From an uncultured Lachnospiraceae bacterium (lineage in GTDB: Bacteria > Bacillota > Clostridia > Lachnospirales > Lachnospiraceae), in contig CAJTRL010000009.1 of NCBI GenBank assembly GCA_910578715.1, forward strand, positions 13,390 to 77,389: a stretch of 64,000 nt of DNA. The letters run 5' to 3'. The notes beneath the pieces were generated by a model. That model had not been told where the DNA came from. It saw only the letters and a program-made list of their open reading frames with translations, and ran no database searches. Positions 51,564-60,536 of this stretch are shown in pieces. How positions within the stretch are numbered: the first letter of the stretch is position 1; every line of letters starts with the position of its first letter. The position numbers were made by a program, and so were the translations under genes.

Positions 51564-52916
51564 ATGAAAAAAGGGCGGTTATTTGACGGTGAGATTCATA
51601 TTGGGCGCGGGATTCTGCGGATTCTGCTTATCATTTTGTGCGTGATGGCGGGAATTGCTTTTTTACAGGAGCTTTATCAGAGCGCAAAAGCACAGGAGGA
51701 AGAAGGGGAGCACAGACTGCAGACGTGGCTGGAACAGTCTGTTCAGAATATCTGGCTTCCGGGCCTTTCCGTTCTGCAGCCGGAACAGAGAAAGGCCGAT
51801 TATAATCTGATGGACAGACTCGTTCTGGAAAATATGCCGGTTTTTCTTTACAGTATGGAACAGCCGGAAGAATACGATAAAGAATCCGTCAAAGAAAGCG
51901 ATTATGCACAGCTCCTTTTGCTGGAAGGGACGGATGAGAACAGGAAAGATATTGCGGAAGGCTCTCTGGAATACGGGGAAGACGCAATCCACCTGGATAA
52001 GAGCCTTGAGGAGGCTTTTCTTGCAGAAAATGGACTTGCCGGAGAGAACCGTCCGGCTGTCGAGGAAGAAGAGGCGATGGAGGATGTTGACCAACAGAGT
52101 CAGCAAGAGCTGGTTTTTCATGAGGTGGAAGAGCCGGTATACCGCTATCAGTGGGAGAATCTAAAAGATTATACGGAGCTTGTCAAAGCCTTTTATGCCA
52201 TCGACTCTACGACGGTGGCGGGCGCGGAACTGCTGAATACGGAAAAACTGCTTTCCAAAGATATGCGGATGCAGGGCGGCAGTGACGAGCCGCAGATTCT
52301 TATTTATCATACCCATTCCCAGGAGGCGTTCAAAGATTCCATACCCGGAGACGAATCCACAACCATTGTGGGCGCCGGAGAAAAACTGGCGCAGTTACTG
52401 CGGGAGAAATACGGGTATAATGTCATACATAGTACAGAGCATTTTGATGATGAATCGAGAGATTACGCATACAGCAATTCCCTTCCGGCTCTGGAGCAGA
52501 TTCTGGCAGAAAATCCTTCGATTGAGGTTATTATCGACCTTCACCGGGATGCGATGCCGGAGGACAGACGTCTGGTTGTTGATTTACAGGGAAAGCCGAC
52601 GGCCCAGTTTATGTTTTTTAACGGACTCAGCCGGACTGCGAGAAGCGGTGAGATAGAATCGCTGGAAAATCCTTATCTGGATGACAACCTGGCATTTTCC
52701 TTTCAGATGCAGACGGCGAGCAACGAATATTACCCGGGTGTTGCCAGGCGCATATATCTGAAAGCCTACCGCTATAACCTTCATCTGCGCCCCAAATCCT
52801 TGCTAATTGAATTGGGAGCGCAGAACAATACCGTAGAAGAAATTATGAATGCGATTGACCCGCTTGCGCATATCATTCATCTTGTGCTGGTGGGAGAGGA
52901 GCCGGATGTGGATTGA
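51564..52916 (+). CDS. spoIIP: Stage II sporulation protein P
   Basis: A membrane-anchored peptidoglycan amidase/endopeptidase that works with SpoIID and SpoIIM in forespore engulfment. After one N-terminal membrane helix (ILRILLIILCVMAGIAFL) comes a variable acidic region and then the amidase domain from about residue 240: LIYHTHSQEAF, VIIDLHRDAMP and LLIELGAQNNTVEE, which include the zinc-binding His and Glu. It is 450 residues long. ATG 51564 and ATG 51552 are both in frame; neither has a strong ribosome site, which is unusual. Confidence 0.93.
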   Translation: MKKGRLFDGEIHIGRGILRILLIILCVMAGIAFLQELYQSAKAQEEEGEHRLQTWLEQSVQNIWLPGLSVLQPEQRKADYNLMDRLVLENMPVFLYSMEQPEEYDKESVKESDYAQLLLLEGTDENRKDIAEGSLEYGEDAIHLDKSLEEAFLAENGLAGENRPAVEEEEAMEDVDQQSQQELVFHEVEEPVYRYQWENLKDYTELVKAFYAIDSTTVAGAELLNTEKLLSKDMRMQGGSDEPQILIYHTHSQEAFKDSIPGDESTTIVGAGEKLAQLLREKYGYNVIHSTEHFDDESRDYAYSNSLPALEQILAENPSIEVIIDLHRDAMPEDRRLVVDLQGKPTAQFMFFNGLSRTARSGEIESLENPYLDDNLAFSFQMQTASNEYYPGVARRIYLKAYRYNLHLRPKSLLIELGAQNNTVEEIMNAIDPLAHIIHLVLVGEEPDVD

Positions 52917-53032
52917 GGGGATGAAGGCGGCCTCCCCAGAAGGAAATCATAAAAAACAATGGACACATTCCCCCATCTCCTATAAAATAGAATTTATCGA
53001 AACACTATATACAGATGAGAGGGAGACAAGTG

Positions 53033-54112
53033 ATGGAAGAACTGTTAAAAGAGATGAAAAAAAGGTCGGTCGGAAATGTCTGGTGGCTGACTGCCGTTTT
53101 GGTCGTTGCGGCTGTCGTACTGCTGGTTATCAACGGTCCGGCGGTACCGCAGATTTTTTCTTTCCTGACGGGTGGAAAAGAGTTACAGCGGCTTTCGGGA
53201 ACGGATTTGTATAACCGGATTGCCAGCAGCGAAATCGATATGGTTTATGACTGTTTTGCGGAATATGAATCGAGTAGCGGTGAGGTTTCCGTTTATTATG
53301 TGATTCCTTACGGAGAAACGGGTTTTATCGGCGTTTGCGTGAAGGAAGAGAAGGCGGACCGGATGGATGATATCTGTGAAGCAACATGGGAATATCTGCT
53401 CGAAAATACGAGATTACCGGATGAGACCGTTTCCGTAAAAGGAAATATCCGTCCGATGGATGGCGATGAATTATACTATTATAAAGACTGGTTTCATGCG
53501 ATGGGGTACAGCGATGAGGAGATGGAAGAATATGCCGTAAACTATGTGCTGGTAGACGGCATGTATGCCAACGGAATCGGCCCTGTCAGACTGTATCTGA
53601 TGACCGCGGGAAGCCTGATTCTGCTTATCTGGGGCGTTGTATACCTGTTAAAAGCCCTTTCCGGAAAATATCTGAAAGATATTAAGAAAGACTTCGAACA
53701 GTCCGGAATTTCGGAAAGCCAGATTGTTTCGGATTATCAGAGCGCGTATGTCATTAATAAAGATATCCGCATCGGCCGTCTTTTTACCTATAATGCCGTA
53801 TCGACTTCACCCCGCGCTTACCTGAACAAAAACATGGCCTGGGCTTATATGTACCGAACGAAGCACTATACGAACGGCCTCTATACGGGAAGTAGTTATA
53901 ATGTGCTGATTTTTGCGGCGAACGGGACAAATCAGATAGGAGATATCGCGGTAAAGAAGAAATACAGCGACCAGATACTGGAATATTACGCGAACAATTT
54001 CCCACATATGGTAGTAGGGTATACGGACGACCTGAAACGGTTATACCATAACGACCACAACGCTTTCCTGGCGTTGCGTTATCTGCCGGCACAGGACACG
54101 CTGAATTACTAA
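53033..54112 (+). CDS. DUF6709-type membrane protein, unknown function
   Basis: A 359-residue protein with two membrane helices: one near the N-terminus (WWLTAVLVVAAVVLLVI) and one at about 195-215 (LYLMTAGSLILLIWGVVYLL). The region between them is extracellular and acidic; the C-terminal 150 residues are cytoplasmic (DIRIGRLFTYNAVSTSP, AWAYMYRTKHYTNG). It resembles clostridial DUF6709 proteins. A GAGGGAGAC site precedes ATG 53033. lepA follows after 27 bases. No function is suggested. Confidence 0.65.
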   Translation: MEELLKEMKKRSVGNVWWLTAVLVVAAVVLLVINGPAVPQIFSFLTGGKELQRLSGTDLYNRIASSEIDMVYDCFAEYESSSGEVSVYYVIPYGETGFIGVCVKEEKADRMDDICEATWEYLLENTRLPDETVSVKGNIRPMDGDELYYYKDWFHAMGYSDEEMEEYAVNYVLVDGMYANGIGPVRLYLMTAGSLILLIWGVVYLLKALSGKYLKDIKKDFEQSGISESQIVSDYQSAYVINKDIRIGRLFTYNAVSTSPRAYLNKNMAWAYMYRTKHYTNGLYTGSSYNVLIFAANGTNQIGDIAVKKKYSDQILEYYANNFPHMVVGYTDDLKRLYHNDHNAFLALRYLPAQDTLNY

Positions 54113-54139
54113 AAGAAAGAAAAGAAAGGCACGGAAATT

Positions 54140-55954
54140 ATGACAACAGTGGAACAGAGCAGAATCAGAAATTTCTGTATCGTGGCGCATATCGACCACG
54201 GAAAATCAACGCTGGCGGACAGAATCATCGAGAAAACGGGACTTTTGACAAGCCGGGAGATGCAGGCGCAGGTACTCGATAATATGGAACTGGAACGGGA
54301 ACGCGGCATTACAATCAAGGCGCAGACGGTCCGCATCGTCTATCAGGCGAAAGACGGACAGGAATATATTTTTAACCTGATTGATACGCCCGGTCATGTG
54401 GATTTCAATTACGAAGTGAGCCGGAGCCTGGCGGCCTGTGACGGGGCAATTCTGGTAGTGGACGCGGCACAGGGAATTGAGGCGCAGACGTTAGCGAATG
54501 TGTATCTTGCTCTGGACCATGATTTGGATGTTTTTCCTGTTATCAACAAAATTGACCTGCCGAGTGCGGACCCGCAGCGGGTCATTAATGAAATAGAAGA
54601 TGTCATCGGAATAGAGGCGCAGGACGCGCCTCTAATCTCTGCCAAGAACGGAATCGGCATAGAGGACGTGCTGGAAGCCGTTGTTGCCAAAATTCCGGCC
54701 CCCAAAGGAAGCGCAGACAATCCTTTACAGGCGCTGATTTTTGATTCCGTGTATGATTCCTACAAAGGGGTGATTGTATTCTGCCGTATTATGGAAGGCA
54801 GAGTGTGCAAAGGCATGAATATTAAAATGATGGCGACGGGGGCGGCTGCCGAAGTGGTGGAAGTCGGCTATTTCGGGCCGGGACAGTTTATTCCCTGTGA
54901 AGAACTGACCGCCGGAATGGTAGGCTATCTGACCGCATCGATTAAAAATGTAAAAGATACGGCAGTCGGCGATACAATAACAGATGTTACAAATCCGTGC
55001 CCGGAACCGCTGCCCGGTTATAAAAAAGTAAATTCTATGGTCTATTGCGGCATGTACCCGGCGGACGGGGCAAAATATCCTGATTTGCGGGATGCCCTGG
55101 AAAAACTGAAATTAAACGACGCGTCCCTAAACTATGAACCGGAGACTTCCATTGCGCTCGGATTCGGTTTTCGCTGCGGATTCCTGGGACTGCTGCATCT
55201 GGAAATCATCCAGGAGCGGCTGGAGAGGGAATACAATCTGGACCTGGTTACAACCGCGCCGGGTGTAATCTACCGGGTGCATAAAACCAACGGAGAAATG
55301 ATTGAACTGACCAATCCTTCCAACTTGCCGGACCCTTCGGAAATCGACTATATGGAAGAACCGGTTGTTGCCGCGGAAATCATGGTAACCTCGGAGTTCA
55401 TCGGCTCTATCATGCAGCTTTGCCAGGAAAGACGGGGAAGGTATGTCAGCACGGAATATATCGAGGCATCCCGTGCGTTATTAAAATATGATTTGCCTTT
55501 GAATGAGATTATCTATGACTTTTTCGACGCTCTCAAATCCCGTTCAAGGGGCTATGCCTCTTTTGATTATGAGATGAAGGGCTATGAAGAATCAAAGCTC
55601 GTGAAGCTGGATATTCTCATCAACCGGGAAGAAGTGGACGCGCTTTCTTTTATCGTTCATGCGGACAGCGCCTATGAGAGAGGACGGAAAATGTGTGAGA
55701 AACTGAAAGATGAGATTCCGAGACATTTGTTTGAAATTCCGATTCAGGCGGCGGTAGGGGGGAAAATCATCGCGAGAGAGACAGTTAAGGCCATGCGTAA
55801 GGATGTTCTTGCAAAGTGCTACGGCGGCGATATCACCCGGAAAAAGAAACTGCTGGAGAAACAGAAAGAAGGCAAGAAACGGATGCGCCAGGTGGGAAAT
55901 GTGGAAATTCCGCAGAGCGCCTTCATGAGTGTTTTGAAACTGGACGAGAATTAG
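54140..55954 (+). CDS. lepA: Elongation factor 4 (LepA)
   Basis: A ribosome-bound GTPase that affects translation under stress and 30S assembly. The 604-residue product shows the G1 loop AHIDHGKSTLADRI, the G3 motif DTPGHVDF, G4 NKID, domain II and the LepA-specific C-terminal domain (RKKKLLEKQKEGKKRM). It is complete. hemW follows, a common neighbour in Firmicutes. Confidence 0.97.
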   Translation: MTTVEQSRIRNFCIVAHIDHGKSTLADRIIEKTGLLTSREMQAQVLDNMELERERGITIKAQTVRIVYQAKDGQEYIFNLIDTPGHVDFNYEVSRSLAACDGAILVVDAAQGIEAQTLANVYLALDHDLDVFPVINKIDLPSADPQRVINEIEDVIGIEAQDAPLISAKNGIGIEDVLEAVVAKIPAPKGSADNPLQALIFDSVYDSYKGVIVFCRIMEGRVCKGMNIKMMATGAAAEVVEVGYFGPGQFIPCEELTAGMVGYLTASIKNVKDTAVGDTITDVTNPCPEPLPGYKKVNSMVYCGMYPADGAKYPDLRDALEKLKLNDASLNYEPETSIALGFGFRCGFLGLLHLEIIQERLEREYNLDLVTTAPGVIYRVHKTNGEMIELTNPSNLPDPSEIDYMEEPVVAAEIMVTSEFIGSIMQLCQERRGRYVSTEYIEASRALLKYDLPLNEIIYDFFDALKSRSRGYASFDYEMKGYEESKLVKLDILINREEVDALSFIVHADSAYERGRKMCEKLKDEIPRHLFEIPIQAAVGGKIIARETVKAMRKDVLAKCYGGDITRKKKLLEKQKEGKKRMRQVGNVEIPQSAFMSVLKLDEN

Positions 55955-56043
55955 GGCCGGCTGGGATAGATGCCGGGATGAAAATCGGAATCGAAGGAGA
56001 CAGGTGCCGGGACGGGCATTTGTATGATAAAGGGGATATCCGT

Positions 56044-57279
56044 ATGCGTGAACTGAGTCTGTATCTTCATATTCCCTTCTGTGCCCGAAAATGCCGTTAC
56101 TGTGATTTTCTGTCCTGGCCGGCAGCAGAGCGGGAGCGGGAGGAATATCTGGAACTGCTTCTGCTTGAAATAGAAAAACAGTCGTTTTTTTATAAAGAAT
56201 ATCAGGTAATGTCTGTTTTTGTCGGCGGCGGAACCCCTTCGCTGCTGGAACCGGATGCCGTAAAGACCATATTTGAAAAGTTAAATCATGATTTTACCAT
56301 AGAAAAAGACTGTGAAATCACGATGGAAGCGAACCCGGACAGCCTGACGGGGGAAAAATTGTCGGCGTATTTACAGGCGGGCGTCAACCGTCTGAGCATC
56401 GGTTTACAGAGTGCGGATGACGAAGAGCTGCGGCAAATCGGAAGGATTCATGATTACCGGACATTTCGCAATGCCTATGAGATGGCGAGACAGTCCGGTT
56501 TCCGGAATGTCAACATTGACCTGATGGCGGCGCTTCCCGGGCAGACTTACGACTCATACAGGCGGACGCTGGAACGGGTGCTATTGCTGAAACCGGAGCA
56601 CATTTCCGCTTACAGCCTGATTCTGGAAGAGGGCACATGGCTTTATGAGCACAGAAGCGAACTGACTTTTCCGACAGAAGACGAGGACAGGGCGCTTTAC
56701 GAGCTGACGGGAGAGCTGCTGGGAAAATATAATTACAAACGTTATGAAATTTCCAATTATGCGCTTGCGGGCTATGAATGCAGACATAACCAGGTCTACT
56801 GGACAAGGGGGAATTATCTGGGGCTCGGCTTGGGAGCGGCTTCGCTGGTGAACGATGTGCGCTGGAACAACCCTCGTTCCATAGCGGAATACCGGAGAAG
56901 ACTGCGGCAGGCGGATGTGACAGACATGGATTCCGAACTGGCAGAACCTGTGCACGGACTGACGGGATTCGCATGTGGAAAATCGCATACCGGGGAAAAT
57001 CGTCTGGCCGCAGCCCGTACCCGTCTTGGCGATAATATACAATATCTGAGCAGACAGGAGCAGATGGAGGAATTTATGTTTCTTGGACTGCGTCTGACAA
57101 ACGGCGTCAGGAAACAGGATTTTCAGGAGAAATTCGGCGTACCGATAGAAACGGTATATGAAAAAGAGCTGGAAGAATTACAGCGTGACGGACTGCTTAT
57201 CGTGGAGGAATCTGTCCGCCTGACGCCCTATGGAACGGATATCAGTAATTATGTTATGGCGAAGTTCCTTTTTGGATAA
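56044..57279 (+). CDS. hemW: HemW-type radical SAM protein
   Basis: A radical SAM protein related to coproporphyrinogen oxidase HemN; HemW acts in heme trafficking. The iron-sulfur motif HIPFCARKCRYCDF starts at residue 9 and the SAM site includes FVGGGTPSLLEPD. The HemW C-terminal domain follows (YLGLGLGAASLV, EFMFLGLRLTNGV). I start it at ATG 56044, after AAAGGGG, giving 411 residues; longer in-frame extensions into lepA are not supported. Confidence 0.92.
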   Translation: MRELSLYLHIPFCARKCRYCDFLSWPAAEREREEYLELLLLEIEKQSFFYKEYQVMSVFVGGGTPSLLEPDAVKTIFEKLNHDFTIEKDCEITMEANPDSLTGEKLSAYLQAGVNRLSIGLQSADDEELRQIGRIHDYRTFRNAYEMARQSGFRNVNIDLMAALPGQTYDSYRRTLERVLLLKPEHISAYSLILEEGTWLYEHRSELTFPTEDEDRALYELTGELLGKYNYKRYEISNYALAGYECRHNQVYWTRGNYLGLGLGAASLVNDVRWNNPRSIAEYRRRLRQADVTDMDSELAEPVHGLTGFACGKSHTGENRLAAARTRLGDNIQYLSRQEQMEEFMFLGLRLTNGVRKQDFQEKFGVPIETVYEKELEELQRDGLLIVEESVRLTPYGTDISNYVMAKFLFG

Positions 57280-57416
57280 TGGTTATTGAACTTTGTACGA
57301 TAAATTTGTATAATATATCTAATAGAATACGAAATTAGGACACTTTTATTTGGTGGAAAGGCACTCGAACTGTCCCGAAGTCATAGAATAGAATAAATGA
57401 ACTTTGGGGGCTTCTT

Positions 57417-58046
57417 TTGAAAACATTTAAGCAACCGCTGACGGCGAAAGAAGAAGCCGCATATCTGCGCCAGCTGAAGGAAGGGAACAGCCGGCAGAGG
57501 CAGACCGCCAAAGAAATACTGGTTGAACGGAACCTTCGTCTGGTGGCGCATATCGCAAAAAAATATCAGAATGTTGATGAAGATATGGAAGATTTGATTT
57601 CAACAGGGACAATCGGGCTGATTAAGGCGATAGATTCTTTTGATGCGGGAAAAGGAAAGCTCAGCACTTATGCGTCAAGGTGTATTGACAACGAACTGTT
57701 GATGCTGCTGCGGGCCAAAAAGAAAACTTCTAGGGAAGTGTCGCTTTATGAACCAATTGGAACGGACAGAGAAGGAAATGAAATCAGCTTGCTCGATATT
57801 ATTGAACAGGAACAGTCCGATGTAATAGAGCAGATGGAAGTAAAGGAACACCTGAAACGTTTATCGGGGCTTTTGGAGGAAAAGCTGGATGTGCGGGAAA
57901 AAGAGATTTTGAAGCTGCGATATGGTCTTGTGAACGATGAAGAAGTGACACAGCGGGAAATCGGGAGAAACCTGGGAATTTCCAGAAGTTATGTTTCCAG
58001 AATTGAAAAAAGGGCTCTGGAAAAGCTGAGGGAGGGTTTTGGGTAG
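57417..58046 (+). CDS. sigK: Sporulation sigma factor SigK (no pro-sequence, uninterrupted)
   Basis: A sigma-70 factor of 209 residues closest to sigma-K, which runs late mother-cell transcription. Region 2 has ERNLRLVAHIAKKYQN and DLISTGTIGLIKAIDSF; region 4 ends LGISRSYVSRIEKRALEKL. VSLYEPIGTDREGNEISLLDI is typical of SigK. It starts with TTG 57417, seven bases after GGGGG. An in-frame stop at 57384 and no start codon between leave no room for the 20-residue pro-sequence of B. subtilis SigK. The gene is continuous, with no skin-type insertion. Confidence 0.85.
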   Translation: MKTFKQPLTAKEEAAYLRQLKEGNSRQRQTAKEILVERNLRLVAHIAKKYQNVDEDMEDLISTGTIGLIKAIDSFDAGKGKLSTYASRCIDNELLMLLRAKKKTSREVSLYEPIGTDREGNEISLLDIIEQEQSDVIEQMEVKEHLKRLSGLLEEKLDVREKEILKLRYGLVNDEEVTQREIGRNLGISRSYVSRIEKRALEKLREGFG

Positions 58047-58069
58047 TTAAGACAGGGGGATAAAGTCAT

Positions 58070-59245
58070 ATGATTTTTGTAAAAAGGGATGATTTAAAGA
58101 CCGGCATGCGGCTCGCCCGTCCTATTTATAATAAAAACGGCGTTCTGCTGTATGAGAGAAATTCGAAATTAACCGCACAGGGATTGAACAGCATCAAGAA
58201 TTTCGGACTGCTCGGTGTTTTCGTGCTGGAACCGGCGGAACCGGTTCCGCCGATGACCAAAGACGATATTGAGTTTGAGCGGTTCCAGACCATCTGCGTT
58301 TTTTCCATACAGGAAGAACTGGACTGGATTCTGCAGACCTCGCGGTATTCCAAAATACAGACGATTGCGGCCAATATCATTAAAAATTATGGGCATCTGG
58401 ACCATAAAATCACTTTTATGCAGAATCTGCGGAGCAAAGAAGATTATTTTTACAAACATTCCCTGAACGTTGCCATACTCTGCGCCATGATAGCCCATAC
58501 GATGAAAGCGACCGTATCGGAACAGCTCGATGCGGTGACGGCGGCAATCGTTCATGATATTGGCAAGCTGTCGGCCCCCAAGAACCTGATGCTTCAGGAC
58601 ACGTGGACGGAAGCGGAAAGAGAACAGCTGCGGAATGCCGAGGTGGCGGGATTCAGTAAAATAGAACATGTATTTTCCACCAATCCGAATATCAAGCGTA
58701 TCTGTATGCAGGCACAGAATAATCTGGATAATCTGCAAAGAGGCCGGACGACGGACATGAGTAAAATGGTTACGGGCGCTAAGATTCTGTCCGTGGCGGA
58801 AATTTTTGATACGATTACAGCGGTGCAGCTTGACAGAGAGCGCCAGTCCGAAATAGCGGCCTTTAAGCATCTTCTGCGGAATCCCCGGTATTTTGACGAA
58901 AAAGTAGTAACCGCATTAAGCAGCTCCATCAACCTTCTTGTACCCGGCGTCAGCGTGGAACTGAATACCGGTGCGAAAGGGCTTGTACTTGTGGAGAATG
59001 AGAGAAATATTTTAAAACCGCTTGTTCTGACCTTTAACGATAACCGGATAATCGACCTGAATAACCGTGTATATGACGGACATATAGAAATTGTGGACAT
59101 CATGAAAACCATGGATAACCGCCATGTGATGAACAGAGAACTGTTAAAGAGACATGGCATCGATGTGGAAGAGCCGGAATATGTGGGTATTGGCGAAGAA
59201 GGGGAAGCAGAAGCGGAAGAGGAATATATTCCGGGAATGATGTAA
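58070..59245 (+). CDS. Degenerate HD-GYP-type protein
   Basis: A 391-residue protein with an N-terminal domain common before HD-GYP domains (KRDDLKTGMRLARPIYNKNG) and an HD domain (YKHSLNVAILCAMIA, then VHDIGKLSAPKNLM). The second half of the HD-GYP motif, HHE-x2-DG-x-GYP, is missing: its place reads ICMQAQNNLDNLQRG. Metal ligands for cyclic-di-GMP hydrolysis are therefore incomplete. A binding or regulatory role is more likely. It lies between sigK and the pilT gene, which starts 31 bases after its stop. Confidence 0.8.
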   Translation: MIFVKRDDLKTGMRLARPIYNKNGVLLYERNSKLTAQGLNSIKNFGLLGVFVLEPAEPVPPMTKDDIEFERFQTICVFSIQEELDWILQTSRYSKIQTIAANIIKNYGHLDHKITFMQNLRSKEDYFYKHSLNVAILCAMIAHTMKATVSEQLDAVTAAIVHDIGKLSAPKNLMLQDTWTEAEREQLRNAEVAGFSKIEHVFSTNPNIKRICMQAQNNLDNLQRGRTTDMSKMVTGAKILSVAEIFDTITAVQLDRERQSEIAAFKHLLRNPRYFDEKVVTALSSSINLLVPGVSVELNTGAKGLVLVENERNILKPLVLTFNDNRIIDLNNRVYDGHIEIVDIMKTMDNRHVMNRELLKRHGIDVEEPEYVGIGEEGEAEAEEEYIPGMM

Positions 59246-59276
59246 GGAATACGTCCGGGGAAGAAGGAGTTATGAA

Positions 59277-60332
59277 ATGCCAACGATTGAAGAGATTATG
59301 AGAACAGCAAAGGACGCCGGTGCATCGGATGTACATATTACCGTCGGAATACCGCCTAAAATGCGTGTAAACGGGAATCTTGTCACAATGAATTATGCCA
59401 AAATGATGCCGGCGGACACCCTCAGCGTTTTGCTGGAGATAATGTCAGAGTCACAGCGGGAGCGTTTTGAAGAACGGGGCGAATACGATATGTCTTTTTC
59501 CATCCCGGAACTTGGACGGTATCGTGTCAACGCCTATAAGCAGAGAGGTTCCGTCGCGCTTGCGCTCCGTCTTGTGGGAACCAAAGTTCCTTCCCCCGAA
59601 TCTCTCGGTGTTCCAGAATCCGTTATCAACCTGTATGAAAGAAAAAGAGGGCTGATTCTCGTCACGGGCCCTACCGGAAGCGGTAAGTCCACGACGCTGG
59701 CAGCTATTATCGATAAAATCAACAACAATAGAGACGCCCATGTTATTACGCTGGAAGACCCAATCGAATATCTTCACCAGCATAAGATGGCGATGGTAAA
59801 CCAGCGGGAAATTGGTCTGGATTCCCAGAATTACGCCAATGCGCTGCGCGCCGCGCTGCGCGAGGACCCGGATGTTATTCTGGTCGGTGAGATGCGTGAT
59901 TTTGAGACCATCAGCGTTGCCATTACGGCGGCGGAAACAGGACATCTTGTTTTGTCTACACTGCATACGATTGGCGCTGCCAGTACGGTAGACCGTGTTA
60001 TCGACGTATTTCCGCCGCACCAGCAGCAGCAGATTCGGGTACAGTTTGCAAACGTTCTGGAAGCGGTCATTTCCCAGCAGCTGATTCCGACGATGGACGG
60101 CAGAGGCCGTGTGGCGGCTTTTGAAGTGATGCACGCGAACCATGCGGTCCGCAATCTGATTCGGGAAGGAAAATCCCATCAGCTTGTTTCCGTCATGCAG
60201 ACCAACCGCAAGATGGGCATGGTTACGATGGATGAAAGCATCACACAGCTTTTCTATGAAGGAAAGATTGACAGGGAAATGGCGATTCAGTTCGCCCAGG
60301 ACCCGGATGGAATGCAGAATAAGATTATTTAG
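59277..60332 (+). CDS. pilT: Type IV pilus retraction ATPase PilT
   Basis: A hexameric ATPase that disassembles type IV pili. The 351-residue product has the PilT N-domain (KDAGASDVHITVGIPPKMRVNG), Walker A VTGPTGSGKSTT, the Asp box LEDPIEY, Walker B VILVGEMRD and the His box HLVLSTLHT. The C-terminal AVRNLIREGK is the PilT-specific motif. A GAAGGAG site precedes ATG 59277. A PilB-type N-terminal domain lies at the end of the window, so a pilus system is likely encoded further on. Confidence 0.95.
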   Translation: MPTIEEIMRTAKDAGASDVHITVGIPPKMRVNGNLVTMNYAKMMPADTLSVLLEIMSESQRERFEERGEYDMSFSIPELGRYRVNAYKQRGSVALALRLVGTKVPSPESLGVPESVINLYERKRGLILVTGPTGSGKSTTLAAIIDKINNNRDAHVITLEDPIEYLHQHKMAMVNQREIGLDSQNYANALRAALREDPDVILVGEMRDFETISVAITAAETGHLVLSTLHTIGAASTVDRVIDVFPPHQQQQIRVQFANVLEAVISQQLIPTMDGRGRVAAFEVMHANHAVRNLIREGKSHQLVSVMQTNRKMGMVTMDESITQLFYEGKIDREMAIQFAQDPDGMQNKII

Positions 60333-60398
60333 GTGGCAAAATTTGGGCTTGTGTGTCTTTTGCATGCAGGCCTTTCGATTTGTTTTCATAAAAATTTC

Positions 60399-60427
60399 TT
60401 GACAGCTCCCACCCTTTTCATTATGAT
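60399..60427 (+). promoter_or_regulatory. Sigma-A promoter of comM-dprA
   Basis: TTGACA (60399-60404), 17-base spacer, TATGAT (60422-60427), in the 204-base gap after pilT. Confidence 0.7.
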
Positions 60428-60536
60428 AAAAATATCCTGACGGGGCATTAAGCCCTATTCTAATTTCTTATGAATCCCGGCATATCGCCGCAGCATTCAG
60501 AACGATTCAATAATAATATTCAAAAAGGAGGAAAAA

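Noticed and set aside
55816..56043. An N-terminal extension of HemW of 76 residues
   Set aside because: It overlaps the end of lepA in another frame and has no HemW homology; ATG 56044 has a good ribosome site.
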